Shown: piece by piece, positions 11,790 through 22,410 of the stretch
Numbering within the stretch: the first letter of the stretch is position 1
Layout of the letters: each line of letters opens with the position of its first letter
Assembly: GCA_963921825.1 (NCBI GenBank)
Contig: OY997591.1
Span: forward strand, 41,437,825 to 41,501,824
Direction: 5' to 3'
Length of the DNA stretch: 64,000 nucleotides
Source: Erodium maritimum
Lineage: Eukaryota; Streptophyta; Magnoliopsida; Geraniales; Geraniaceae
Notes under the pieces: model-generated
Databases searched by the model: none
What the model saw: the letters and a program-made list of their open reading frames with translations, nothing else
Told to the model about the DNA's origin: nothing
Position numbers and translations under genes: made by a program

Positions 11790-12165
11790 TTGTTTACTGT
11801 TGTGTCTTGGGTGGCCATGAGAGCCCGTACTTTACTGTTGTGTCTTGGGTGGCCATGAGAGCCCGTACTTTACTGTTGTGTCTTGGGTGGCCATGAGGGC
11901 CCGTACTTTACTGTTGTGTCTTGGGTGGCCATGAGAGCCCATACTTTACTGTTGTGTCTTGGGTGGCCATGAGAGCCCGTACTTTACTGTTGGTGTGTCT
12001 TGGGTGGCCGTGAGTGCCCGTGGGGTTGTTGAGCCCGTGTTTTACCGTTGGTGTTTTGGGTGGCCGTGAGTGCCCGTGGGGTTCTTGAGCCCGTATTTTA
12101 CCGTTGGTGTTTTGGGTGGCCGTGAGGGCCCGTGGGGTTGTTGAGCCCGTGTCTTTATTGTTGCT
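11790..12165 (+). repeat. Minisatellite in the E1 5' LTR
   Basis: About five 38-bp units built on GTCTTGGGTGGCCATGAGAG start near 11803. Three longer (about 57-bp) units built on GGTGGCCGTGAGTGCCCGTG follow. The E1 3' LTR has only three short units (20630-20730). Homologous arrays lie at 26560-26900, 42640-43110, 57180-57600 and 63216-63635. Frames through these arrays encode repetitive His/Thr/Gln-rich peptides with no gene support. Confidence 0.85.
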
Positions 12166-12694
12166 GTTTGTTGAACTTTGTTTGTGATTGTGATTGTGGT
12201 TACCTGAGGTTGGGGGCCCGCTTCATAATAACGGGGGTCCTGTGATCGCACGCGTCTGCATGTTCAGACGGGGTAGGGGGGCCGCCCGTGAGGAAAGGGG
12301 TCATGGCCGCGCGTGCGTGGGGGTGACAGGTCGACTGCCTGATCCGACTTTGTGTCGGAAAAAGTGCGACAGGTCGACCGCCTGGCCTGACAGGGATCGG
12401 CAAAGTGCGTGGGGGACTGAGTTGCTGGAGTGCGATCCTTTGCGATCTGGTTTGGTATGCGATCCCTTGTGATCTTGGGTGTTGCGTGATTATCGTTTGT
12501 GTCCTTGGAAGAGGTCGTAATCGTTGTGTCGGGTCTACATTACATGTCCGAGTGCTGAGTCGGTTCAGGATAGTAACGGTTGTGTGTCAGACGGGTTACT
12601 TGAGTTGGGGGATAGTAGTCCCCGGTGTTGGGTTGTTGTTGGTGTTACCGGCTTTGTCTGCTAAGTATGCCGTAGTCAGTCTGTTATCCATGGT

Positions 12695-12712
12695 GGTGAG
12701 CGAACGCTCACC
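12695..12712 (+). promoter_or_regulatory. Conserved LTR stem-loop GGTGAGCG-AA-CGCTCACC
   Basis: A perfect 8-bp inverted repeat around two bases, followed by CCCTAGCTGCTTTTCCTACAGG. The same block occurs at 25912, 41935 and 58123, with one mismatch at 21488. Conservation between LTRs with unrelated U3 regions suggests a role in the transcript (R/U5), for example RNA folding or 3' end formation. The role is an inference. Confidence 0.6.
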
Positions 12713-12989
12713 CCTAGCTGCTTTTCCTACAGGTACTGGTTGCGGGATGGACTAGGTGAGCTCTCGAAGCTCGAAGAGCTAGGAGCGGAGTCCGGGTTTT
12801 CTTTTGAGTCTAGCGACGTACAGTTTGTATTTTGTCCGCTTGTTGGGACGTACTTTTGAGTTGTAAATAATTATTTTGTTTAAGTAAATGGTGGTTTTAA
12901 AGTGATTTATTTAAAAGGTTTAAAATTGTTTTATTGTCTTAACGTTCGCGTTCCGAGTTCGGTTTTACTGAAATTGGGGCGTGACAGCT

Positions 12990-13001
12990 TGATATCAGAG
13001 C
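12990..13001 (+). other. E1 primer binding site (initiator Met-tRNA type)
   Basis: TGATATCAGAGC lies 3 bp after the LTR end. E2 and E3 carry the canonical TGGTATCAGAGC, complementary to the 3' end of plant initiator tRNA-Met. E1 has one G to A change. Confidence 0.85.
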
Positions 13002-14109
13002 TCGAGGTTTCACATCTCGGACTGTACGTCAATTAGGTGGGGAGAGTCTAGTTAGTAAAGTCCAGTCGTGCGTTGGGTACGCAAGTCGGACACCGTGTGT
13101 AGACCCGTAGTGTTTTGAGTCTTGTTTGTGTTTGTGTGTATGTGTAGTACGGTTATTACTGGCATACTATTTGTGTATTGTTGCGCGAAACGTTTTTAAG
13201 CTGTCGCGACTCGACTCAGGGGCGCCCCTGTAGTCGAGCGTGACGGCGTTGATATCAAGTGGGTACAATGTAGTTCGGGGATGCCTGGACCGAGTTGTAA
13301 CTACCTGATGTCAAGAAATGAGGTTTTATAATGAAATGGTGAAAGTTTTAAAATTGGTTGGCCCGGTGGGCGTACTTTGATTTTGGTTGACCCGGTGGGC
13401 GTGTTTTGGAATTTGTTGGCCCGGTGGGCGTGTTTTTGTTTTGGTTGGCCTTGTCGGCTTATGATTGAGGTTGGGTGACTTGTGTTTGGTCTTGGAGTTG
13501 TTGTACGTGTGTCGTTAGATTGGTGGTCGAACGTCTATGACGCACAAATGTGCGGGTCGCTATGAGCAGGGTAGATGTAACGGACGTGATGAGTGCGAAA
13601 TCGTCACTGCTACGGGGCGGGCCATGGACCGGCCCGATAGGAGACGTGGTCGTGGCCACTGTTTTGGCACGGAAGGTGGAATGGTCCGGGTGCCTTGCCG
13701 GCCCGGATGGCAGCACGGTCCGGGTGGCTTGCCGGCCCAGACGGCAGCATGGTCCGGATGGCTTGCCGGCCCGGAAGGGGCACGGTTCGGGCCACTCACC
13801 GGCCCGGAATGCTGCACGGTCCGGCCCACTTGCCGGCCTGGTCCAGTCAGCTGCTTTAAAAAAAATGATTTCGTTGTGTGGTTAAGGTTGTTGTTACGTG
13901 ACTTGGTGTACGTTTGTGCAGTCTAATCGAGGTTTCTCTTACGTATTCTAGTAGTTGAGGTATGAATGACGTGAGCAGTGGGACATTTTAATAAGGAGTA
14001 CGCTAGAATAGACGTAGACCGTTTGAACGCTAGTGTATTTGAGCATGTCTTCGTTATATAAGTTCCCAAACTAAACGTTTGCGTGTATCCGTGCAGAGGA
14101 TACCGACAC
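13002..14109 (+). other. E1 leader (5' untranslated internal region)
   Basis: Non-coding leader between PBS and gag. It contains short direct repeats on GGCCCGGTGGGCGTG (about 13360-13440) and a GC-rich 34-bp tandem repeat. E3 has a leader of similar length with a different insert, and E2 lacks the variable part. Confidence 0.7.
13694..13842 (+). repeat. 33-34-bp tandem repeat in the E1 leader
   Basis: About 4.5 units each begin CTTGCCGGCCCGG or close variants and contain GCAGCACGGTCCGG. It is absent from the E2 leader and replaced by another repeat in E3. Confidence 0.8.
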
Positions 14110-15500
14110 ATGGCTCGTGGCAGACGAGGACGATCAGCCGTGACACGGGGACGGGCGCCCGTGCGAGGCAGGCGGGGACGGTCAACAGGGACACCAGGAC
14201 GGGTGCCAACCGTTGAGCCCGCTGAGTACGCGGAGGCCCAGGGTACTCCTATCGGAGAGGACAGGAGGAGCGACGCGGGACCATCTACGGGCACGCCCAG
14301 CGTCCCGCCGGTCGCAGACCCTCCAACTACGACCGCCCTGGACGAGCTGACCAGGACGGTGCAGAGTTTGGTGGCGATCATCGCCAGTAGAGAGTCGGCA
14401 TCGCCAGCTATGGAGGCAGCAGCTGTTCCAGCGAGGCCCGTTCAGGCCGAAGACCATACGGCCCGGGCACTGCTAGACTTCCTGAAGCTGGGCATACCCA
14501 CATTTTTCGGGGAGCCGAACCCCGACCTAGCCGAGAGGTGGCTGGAGCAGGTCACGCGGGACTTGGACACTTCAGGCATCGAGGATGGCCGCCGCAGAGT
14601 GTCCTTTGCAGCTCATCAGCTGAGGGACATCGCCTACTACTGGTGGGGGCATGTGAGGGACAGAGTTGGGCACAACTACGGTCTCTTCCAGACGGTCTTT
14701 CTGGCGCAGTATTTTCCCGAGTCGGCTCGGGTGGACCGACACCGGCAGTTCCTGGAACTGCAGTAGGATGGGGCGTTAGTGGCCGAATATGAGGCCAGAT
14801 TCACGGCCCTAACCCGATTCGCACCAGAGATGGTGGCGACGGAGCTGAACCGTTGCCGGCGGTTCGAGGGGGGGCTGAGGCCGGTGATTCGGGACCGAGT
14901 TCTCGCCCTGAGGTTGCGGGAGTACTTAGAGCTCGTGGACAATACAACGACAGTGGAGTAGGGTCTCCGGGATGAAGCGAGGACCCGCGAGGTGCGTCAA
15001 CGACCGACCAGTGGTGCGGGACTGTTCGAGTCCCGAGATCCGAGGAGACAGAGTACCGTGGGGTTCTTCCGGCCACAGGCTCAGCAGGGCGGAGCGAGAC
15101 GGATGGGGTCGGTAGCATCAGTGGGGCCAGTCACTTCAGAGAGACGGCCGAGATGCTTTGGATGCGGGCAGCCATGCCACATACAGCAAGAGTGTCCGAT
15201 GGACACGGGGTCGAGAGCCGACGAGGCCAGGTGTTACCGGTGCGGCCGGGTTGGGCACACAATTGTCAGGTGTCATAAGCCGTTGGGGGCAACGTCAGCG
15301 CAGCGACCGCAGCATTCGCGTACAGTACAGTCACCCATGGGTCGCCCTCGTCAGAGTCAGCAGTCGAGGTTTTCGCAGCCGTCAACGAGCGCGCCAGTTC
15401 CGAGACAGCAGGAGGGATCTGGGTATCCAGCAGTCAGTGCGCCGGGTCAGAGGCAGCAGGCGTCGCAGGGAAGAGTGTACGCAGTTACCGACTCCCGGGC
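14110..15500 (+). pseudogene. gag: E1 gag: capsid domain and two CCHC zinc knuckles
   Basis: Gag packages the retroelement RNA. The ATG at 14110 begins [20 protein letters not shown], a basic N-terminus also present in E3. The gypsy capsid core follows: FFGEPNPDLAERWLEQVTRD, FAAHQLRDIAYYWWG and AQYFPESARVDRHRQFLEL. Two zinc knuckles sit near 15153 and 15231: CFGCGQPCHIQQEC and CYRCGRVGHTIVRC, both with C-X2-C-X4-H-X4-C spacing. TAG stops at 14764 and 14959 replace Gln codons still present in E3, so the copy cannot make full Gag. Gag continues in frame into protease, as is normal for plant chromoviruses. Confidence 0.9.
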
Positions 15501-15846
15501 CCCAGGATCCACTACCCACCGCGAGACCATTCAGGGTACGTGTTTATTGTATCATTTATGGGCGTTGTTCTTATTTGATACTGGGGCGTCGCACTCGTTT
15601 ATTTCGTCGAGTTGTGCTGAGAGGTTGGGGCTGGGTTTAGAGCCGTTGAGTCCACCCCTGTGCCTGGACACCCCAGTTGGGGGTGATGTATTGTTGACTA
15701 GGGTCTGTCGTGCCTGCGAAATTAGAGTCGCAGACTGTCCTTGCCCTGGTGACCTTCTCGTGCTGGGAATGACGACCTTTGACGTGATCTTGGGAATGGA
15801 TTGACTGGCGAAGTATCGAGCCAATATCGACTGCTACAGGCAACGA
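15501..15846 (+). pseudogene. E1 aspartic protease
   Basis: The retropepsin that processes the polyprotein. The active site LFDTGASHSFIS (Asp near 15577) is intact, and ILGMD marks the end of the fold. A TGA at 15802-15804 replaces the Trp codon expected in the conserved GMDWL, cutting protease off from RT. Sequence continues in frame after the stop (LAKYRANIDC). Confidence 0.9.
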
Positions 15847-17360
15847 GTGACAGTGTCAGCAGGCAACACGAAGGTGTCGTGTGTGCTGGGTAGTAAGAGT
15901 GGGGTTCTCCTGTCGGCGTTGTCCGCAGTGGAGGAAGTATCGGCTGTGCAGAGCCGAGAGTTACCGCGAGTGCTATGCGAATTCCTCGAGGTCTTTCCTG
16001 AGGAGTTGAGCGGGTTGCCACCGGAACGTGAGGTGGAGTTTGGGATTGACCTGGTGCCGGGTACTGCAGCGATATCGATGGCGCCTTACAGGTTTGCGCC
16101 GGCAGAGTTGACTGAGCTGAAGCGTTAGCTCGAGGAGCTTCGGGAGAAGGGATTTATCCGTCCGAGCGTATCGCCGTGGGGAGCACCAACACTCTTCGTG
16201 AAGAAGAAGAGTGGAGAGCTTCGGATGCGTATAGATTACCGGAAGCTGAACCGTGTTACGGTGAAGAACTGATACCCGATGCCGAGGATTGACGACTTGT
16301 TCGACCAGTTGAGAGGGTCGACCTGTTTCTCGAAGATCGATCTGCGATCCGGATATTACCAGTTGCGAGTCCGAGAGGGGGACGTTGCAAAGACTGCATT
16401 CCGGACACGCTATGGGCATTACGAGTTCTTGGTGATGCCGTTTGGACTGACCAACACACCTGCAGCGTTCATGGATCTGATGAACAATATATTCCGGCCG
16501 TACTTAGATCAGTTTGTGGTGGTGTTCGTAGACGACATCTTGATCTATTCGCAGAGCGAGGCGGCACATGAGGCGCACCTGAGAAAGGTTCCGACCCTGC
16601 TACGCACACACATCAACTCTATGCCAACCTGGAGAAGTGCGAGTTTTGGCTCGCTGAGGTGAAATTCCTCGGTCACATTATATCCCGTGACGGTATACTG
16701 GTCGATCTATCGAAGATCGACGCGGTTTCGAAGTGGGCACGGCCCACGAGTGTCTTTGAGATCCGCAGCTTTCTGGGGTTGGCAGGCTATTATCGGCGAT
16801 TTGTCCAGGACTTTGCGCGACTAGCCGCGCCGATGACTCTGTTGACGCGCAAGGGAGTTGGGTTTGTGTGGACTGAGGATTGTGAACGTGCATTCACGGA
16901 GTTGAAGACTCGTCTGACTACTTCACCAGTATTGGTAGTGCCAGAGCGAGGGATCGGGTATGAGGTTTATTGTGATGCGTCCGGGGAAGGACTGGGCTGT
17001 GTACTGATGCAGTTGGGTAGAATTGTCGCTTATGGCTCCAGACAGTTGAAGACACATGAGTGCAACTATCCTACCCATGACTTAGAGCTAGCAGCAGTCG
17101 TGTTTGCACTAAAGGGCTGGCGGTATTATCTGTATGGCGAGGGGTTTCAGGTGTTCTCGGATCACAAGAGCCTCAAGTACGTCTTTTCCCAACGAGACCT
17201 GAACATGCGCCAGCGGCGATGGATGGAGCTACTTGAGGAGTACGACTTTGAGCTGCACTACCATCCGGGTAAGGCGAACGTGGTTGCCGACGCCTTGAGT
17301 AGGAAGTCGGTTCCGAGTCTTGCTAGCATATCAGTCCGAGAGTGGGACATGATGGGGTAA
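15847..17360 (+). pseudogene. pol: E1 reverse transcriptase and RNase H
   Basis: RT copies the RNA genome and RNase H degrades it. In order: [41 protein letters not shown], then catalytic FVDDILIYS near 16525, all Ty3/gypsy RT motifs. After a frame change at about 16590-16655 the frame resumes with [12 protein letters not shown] and [12 protein letters not shown]. RNase H follows with [34 protein letters not shown] and FSDHKSLKY. Stops at 16126 (TAG), 16270 (TGA) and 17358 (TAA) interrupt it. E2 has sense codons (Gln, Arg, Glu) there. Confidence 0.92.
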
Positions 17361-18900
17361 CTGAGCACGTTCGGGCTCGAGCTGGAGGAGATTACTGGTG
17401 GCGTGGCCATGTGCTCACTGGTGGCTCAGCCCTCGCTACTTGCCCAAGTGTTGGAGGTGCAGTCGGAGGATGTCGAGACGTCAGAGATCTGAGAGAGGGT
17501 CGTCAGCGGTGACGAGGTGGTAGGCTGGGAAATCGGTGCTGATTGGGCGTTACGGTATCGGGGAGGGTTGTTCGTGCCGGGAATATGTAGAGACGACGTG
17601 TTGCGAGAGTCACATCATTCGCGTCTTACAGTGCACCCGGGGGGCACCAAGATGTACCGTGACATCAGGCGGCACTTCTGGTGGCGCGGGATGCGGAGAG
17701 CAGTCGCAGAATTTGTGTCGAGATGTCTCGTATGTCAGCAGGTGAAGGCCGAACATCAGCGTCCCACCAGATTATTGCAGCCACTGCCGATCGCCCAGTG
17801 GAAGTGGGAGCATGTCACGATGGACTTCGTGAGTGGACTGCCGAGATCACCGAAGGAACACGACGCCGTATGGGTAGTAGTCGATCGATTGACCAAGTCG
17901 GCCCATTTCCTGGGTATGAGGATCACTGATCCGGTTGACAAGTTGAGCAGCCTGTACATTCAGGAGATAGTGCGTCTCCATGGGGTCCCTGTGTCGATAG
18001 TGTCTGACAGGGATCCTCGTTTCACGTCCAGATTTTGGCCGATTCTACAGACCACGTTGGGGACCGAGGTTCTACTCAGTACAGCACACCATCCCCAGAC
18101 AGACGGTCAGTCCGAGCGCACTATTCAGATCTTGGAAGACATGTTGCGGGCATGTGTACTGGATTTCAGGGGATCATGGGAAACCCACCTGCTGTTGGTC
18201 GAGTTCGCCTACAACAACAGCTACCAGGCCAGTATTGGGATGGCACCGTTCGAAGCGTTGTGTGGGAGGCCGTGTCGATCGCCAATGTGTTGGGCAGAGG
18301 TGGGGGACAAGAGTCTGTTGGGGCCAGATCTTGTAGAGAGACGACAGAGAAGGTCGCGTTGATACGCGAGCGGTTGAAGACCGCACAGAGTCGGCAGAAG
18401 AGCTATGCCGATAGACGACGTCGACCTCTTGAATTCGCAGTCGGGGATCACATGTTACTGAAGGTGAGCCCGAGGAAGGGACTAGTACGGTTCAGACGCA
18501 GCGGGGGCAAGTTAGCCCCGCGGTACATTGGCCCGTTCGAGATCTTGAGCAGAGTGGGAGCAGTGGCCTATCGTTTGGCGTTACCACCGCAACTTGGGAG
18601 AGTTCATAACGTCTTCCACGTGTCCCAGTTCCGGCAGTACAACGCGGACCCCTCCCACGTCATTGAGTGGGCAGATATCGAGGTGGCTGACGATGTCTCC
18701 TATGAGGAGCAGCCGGTTCGGATCATGGACACACGGGAGCTGATCCTACGTGGCAAGATTATCCGCCTGGTACGGGTGCAGTAGAAACATCACGGGGCTG
18801 AGTCGACTTGGGAACGCGAGTACGAGGTTCGCGCGAAGTACCCCGACTTGTTAGACACCCGAGATACGTCTGTTTTAAATTTCGCGGACGAAATTCCTTT
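17361..18900 (+). pseudogene. E1 integrase with C-terminal chromodomain-like tail
   Basis: Integrase inserts the cDNA. An HHCC zinc motif is intact (ESHHSRLTVHPGG to RCLVCQQVK). The catalytic core holds TMDFVSGLP (first Asp), SDRDPRF (second Asp) and HHPQTDGQSER (Glu). A one-base deletion near 18328 (E2 has an extra C) shifts frame into the C-terminal region: VGDHMLLKVSPRKG, RYIGPFEIL and HNVFHVSQ. The end (PSHVIEW, LSYEEQP-like, then RLVRVQ) resembles the group I chromodomain tail of Tekay/Del chromoviruses, which may guide insertion to heterochromatin. Stops at 17490 (TGA) and 18782 (TAG) also break it. Confidence 0.9.
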
Positions 18901-18913
18901 AAGGGGGGTAGAT
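18898..18913 (+). other. E1 polypurine tract
   Basis: TTTAAGGGGGGTAGAT sits directly before the 3' LTR. E2 and E3 have the same tract in the same place. Confidence 0.9.
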
Positions 18914-21712
18914 TGTAATAACCACTCCCGGTCAACGCCAGTCAAATCTGCGAAAAATAGGAAAATTTAAAAAATTTCAGACAAGCACTTAAATGAACCT
19001 AAGTTTAACCCCGAGGGTCATACCGAACTTGAGTTGACCCCGATATCAACCAAAGTGAGTTCTGGGGGACTCAGGGCAACTTTCTGACCAATTTGGGAAA
19101 TGTTGACTTTTCGCTGGAAAAGTCAACCGAGCGACATTTTGGTCCATTCGAGGTCCGTTTTGGATACAGAAAGCTTAGCCGTCGTCGCAGCGGTCTTAGT
19201 TGAGTCATTTCCTTGTAGCCCGTCAAGTTTCATAATTTCTTGGAAAAAGTGCCCGTTCGGGGCCTGAAACGGCCGAATTTCGCAAATCTGATTGGAAAAA
19301 TATCTAGGAGATATTTTCCAAAAAGGTGTGGGACCCACTTGCCACATGTCAAATATGTGGTGGTGTTAGGTATTTTTTGAAACAAGACAAAGATGAGTGG
19401 ACATGGGGGGGTTCGGCCACAATTCAAAAATAGAAAAAAAAGAGAAATTTAGAGAGAGAAAAGAAGAGAGAAGGAGGAGAGAAAAGAGAAGAAGTTTGTA
19501 GGGTTTTGGTGATTCTCGTTCATCAAACCGTTGGATCGTCTCGAAGATAGAAGAACCGAGTTCACACCGTCATTCTCTACGGTGAGCATCTAACCTATTT
19601 TCGTTTTGTTAAGTTTGAAAGTTAGGGTTTGGTTAGAAACTAGTAGTTTATGGTGGTGTTGATGTGTGGGGCTCGTTGGAGACGTTTTGGAGCGAGATTG
19701 GGACGTTTTCCGGTGACCGGAGGCATGGGGGAGCTCCGGCCACCGTGCACGGTGGCTGGCCGGAGCTAGGACCGGCCACCACCATGGTGGACCGGCCCCA
19801 AACCGTCCCTAGCCACCCACGGCCAAGGGTGGACGGGTGGGGCCCATATGCTCGGGTATTCGGGTTTCGTGTTCGGGTGGTTTAGAACGTTCCCCAAGTA
19901 ATTAATCTACACCCGGATCGAAATTTGGAATTAAATTGTGAAAGTTGTAATTGACGGGTTTAGAAACTTTAAACGCAAATTAAATGACTCGGAAGTCGTA
20001 AATTGATTCCGTCGAGTGCATAGGAACCCTTGAATTATTCTAAGACCGTAGAAACGAATACGGGAATTTCGGAGCCCCGGAATGACGTTTTCAAAATCCG
20101 GGTAGATTCGCCATGTCGGGTGAATCGGGTTTTTCCGGGTGCATTATCGACAATGTCGAGTAATTGGGAAGTTTGGGAGTGATCGACATTGTCGGGGTTA
20201 CTTTTGGATGTCAAGTTTATTAAAATTCAGTTTATTCCCGCAAGCGTAAAAGTGTTTTAAATTGTGTTCTTTTTAGATCGTGCCGCAGACAGTGGAAAGG
20301 GAAAGCTAGGCGAGTGATCGGGATCACGCCGGATCTTGTTTGTGGGCTTTTGGAGAAAGCATACGAGGTAGGGAAAAGTAGCCGGATCTCGGCCCTGATT
20401 AGGGAAAGTTAACAGTAGAAATGCATGTGACACCGGGGTCTCGTGGGTTAAGTAAGTTTATCGAATAATAGAAAGGCAGGCGACACCGGGTGGTGTCGTA
20501 TGATACAGAAACGTATCGAACAATAGAAAGGCGTGTGACACTTAGTAGTGTCGTAGGATAAGTGAGCTTATCGGTATTATAATTACTGGAGGCATTTGTT
20601 TATGCCCGGAGGTTGATTGTTTACTGTTACGTCTTGGGTGGCCATGAGAGCCCGTACTTTACTGTTGTGTCTTGGGTGGCCATGAGAGCCCGTACTTTAC
20701 TGTTGTGTCTTGGGTGGCCATGAGAGCCCGTACTTTACTGTTAGTGTGTCTTTGGTGGCCGTGAGTGCCCGTGAGGTTGTTAAGCCCGTGTTTTACCGTT
20801 GGTGTTTTGGGTGGCCGTGAGTGCCCGTGGGGTTGTTGAGCCCGTGTTTTACCGTTGGTGTTTTGGGTGGCCGTGAGGGCCCGTGGGGTTGTTGAGCCCG
20901 TGTCTTTATTGTTGCTGTTTGTTGAACTTTGTTTGTGATTGTGATTGTGGTTACCTGAGGTTGGGGGCCCGCTTCATAATAACGGGGGTCTTGTGATCGC
21001 ACGCGTCTGCATGTTCAGACGGGGTAGGGGGCCCACCCGTGAGGAAAGGGGTCCTGGCCGCGCGTGCTTGGGGTCGACAGGTCGACAGCCTGATCCGACT
21101 TTGTGTCGGGAAAAGTGCGACTGGTCGACCGCCTGGCCTGACAGGGATCGGCAAAAGTGCGACAGGTCGACCGCCTGGCCTGACAGGGATCGGCAAAGTA
21201 CGTGGGGGACTGAGTTGCTGGAGTGCGATCCTTTGCGATCTGGTTTGGTATGCGATCCCTTGTGATCTTGGGTGTTGCGTGATTATCGTTTGTGTCCTTG
21301 GAAGAGGTCGTAATCGTTGTGTTGGGTCTACATTACGTGTCCGAGTGTTGAGTCGGTTGAGGAAAGTAACGCTTGTGTGTCAGTCGGGTTACTTGAGTTG
21401 GGGGATAGTAGTCTCCGGTGTTGGGTTGTTGTTGGTGTTACCGGCTTTGTCTGCTAAGTATGACGTAGTCAGTCTGTTATCCGTGGTGGTGAACGAACGC
21501 TCACCCCTACCTACTTTTCCTACACGTACTGGTCGCGGGATGGACTAGGTGAGCTCTCGAAGCTTGAAGAGCTAGGAGCGGAGTCCGGGTTTTCTTTTGA
21601 GTCTAGCAACGTACACTTTGTATTTTGTCCGCTTGTTGGGACGTACTTTTGAGTTGTAAATAATTATTTTGTGTAAGTAAATGGTGGTTTTAAAGTGATT
21701 TATTTAAAAGGT
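18914..21712 (+). mobile_element. 3' LTR of gypsy E1, truncated at its 3' end
   Basis: It starts TGTAATAACCACTCCCGG and stays homologous to the 5' LTR to 21712. There, about 70 bp short of the GTGACA end, it joins an inverted LTR fragment from E2. It shows the empty site for the copia insertion near 19705 and the 243 bp missing from the 5' LTR. The stem-loop at 21488 carries one mismatch. Confidence 0.9.
21114..21195 (+). repeat. Duplicated 41-bp unit in the E1 3' LTR
   Basis: Two copies of a unit containing GTCGACCGCCTGGCCTGACA. The 5' LTR has one (about 12365). E2 has a related series at 26235-26455 and S4 and E3 have variants, so this is a second length-variable array in the LTR. Confidence 0.75.
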
Positions 21713-22135
21713 GGGTCCCATACCGTTTTGGAAAATATCTTCTAGATATTTTTCCAATCAGATTCGCGAAATTCGGACGTTTCGGGCCACGAACGGGCAC
21801 TTTTTCCAAGAAATTACGAAACTTGACGGGGTACAAGGAAACGGCTCAACTAAGACCGCTGCGAAGACGGCTAAGCTTTTTGGATCCAAAATGGTCCTCG
21901 AATGGACCAAAACGTCGCTCGGTTAACTTTTCCAGCGAAAAGTCAACATTTCCCAAACTGATCAGAAAGTTGCCCTGAGTCCCCCGGAACTCACTTTGGT
22001 CAATATCGGGGTCAACTTAAGTCCGGTATGACTCTCGGGGTCAATTCTAAGTTCAATTAAGTGTCTGTCTTAAATTTTTTAAATTTTCCTGTTTTTCGCA
22101 GGTTTGACTGGCGTTGACCGGGAGTGGTTATTACA
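21713..22135 (-). mobile_element. Remnant of the 3' LTR of gypsy E2
   Basis: Only the first 423 bp of the LTR remain, in reverse orientation, ending at 22135 in GTGGTTATTACA (the minus-strand LTR start). The E2 PPT follows immediately (TTTAAGGGGGTAGAT on the minus strand, 22136-22150). Confidence 0.9.
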
Positions 22136-22137
22136 AT

Positions 22138-22410
22138 CTACCCCCTTAAAGGAATTTCGTCCGCGAAATTTAAAACAGACGCACCTCGGGAGTTGAACAA
22201 GTCGGGGTACTTCGCGCGAACCTCGTCCTCGCATTCCCAAGTCGACTCAGCCCCGTGATGCCTCCACTGCACCCGTACTAGGCGGATAATCTTGCCACAC
22301 AAGACCTGCTCCAGTGTGTCCATGATCCGAACCGGCTGCTCCTCATAGGAGACATCGTCAGCCAGCTCGATATCTGTCCACTCAATGACGTGGGAGGGGT
22401 CCTCATTTTA
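22138..22410 (-). pseudogene. E2 integrase C-terminal chromodomain-like tail
   Basis: The minus strand carries PSHVIEWTDIELADDVSYEE and then KIIRLVRVQWRHHGAESTWE, ending VLNFADEIPLRG. This matches the chromodomain-like end of chromovirus integrases. A TAA at about 22408 separates it from the integrase body. Unlike E1, the Trp codon in VQW is intact. Confidence 0.8.

Larger units (their letters stand above)
8627..12986 (+). mobile_element. 5' LTR of Ty3/gypsy element E1, interrupted by a copia solo LTR
   Basis: It starts TGTAATAACCACTCCCGG and ends GGGGCGTGACA, followed at once by a PBS. Removing the copia LTR and one TSD copy (1678 bp) leaves about 2.68 kb. Compared with the 3' LTR it also lacks 243 bp between two TTCC tetramers (equivalent to 19890-20136). 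Its R-U5 half carries hairpins flanking GTGACAC...GTGTC, a minisatellite and the GGTGAGCG stem-loop at 12695. Length, ends and coding content fit plant chromoviruses with long LTRs. Confidence 0.9.

Noticed and set aside
11790..12165. CRISPR-like regular repeats
   Set aside because: Units are directly tandem with no unique spacers, inside a plant LTR; this is a minisatellite.
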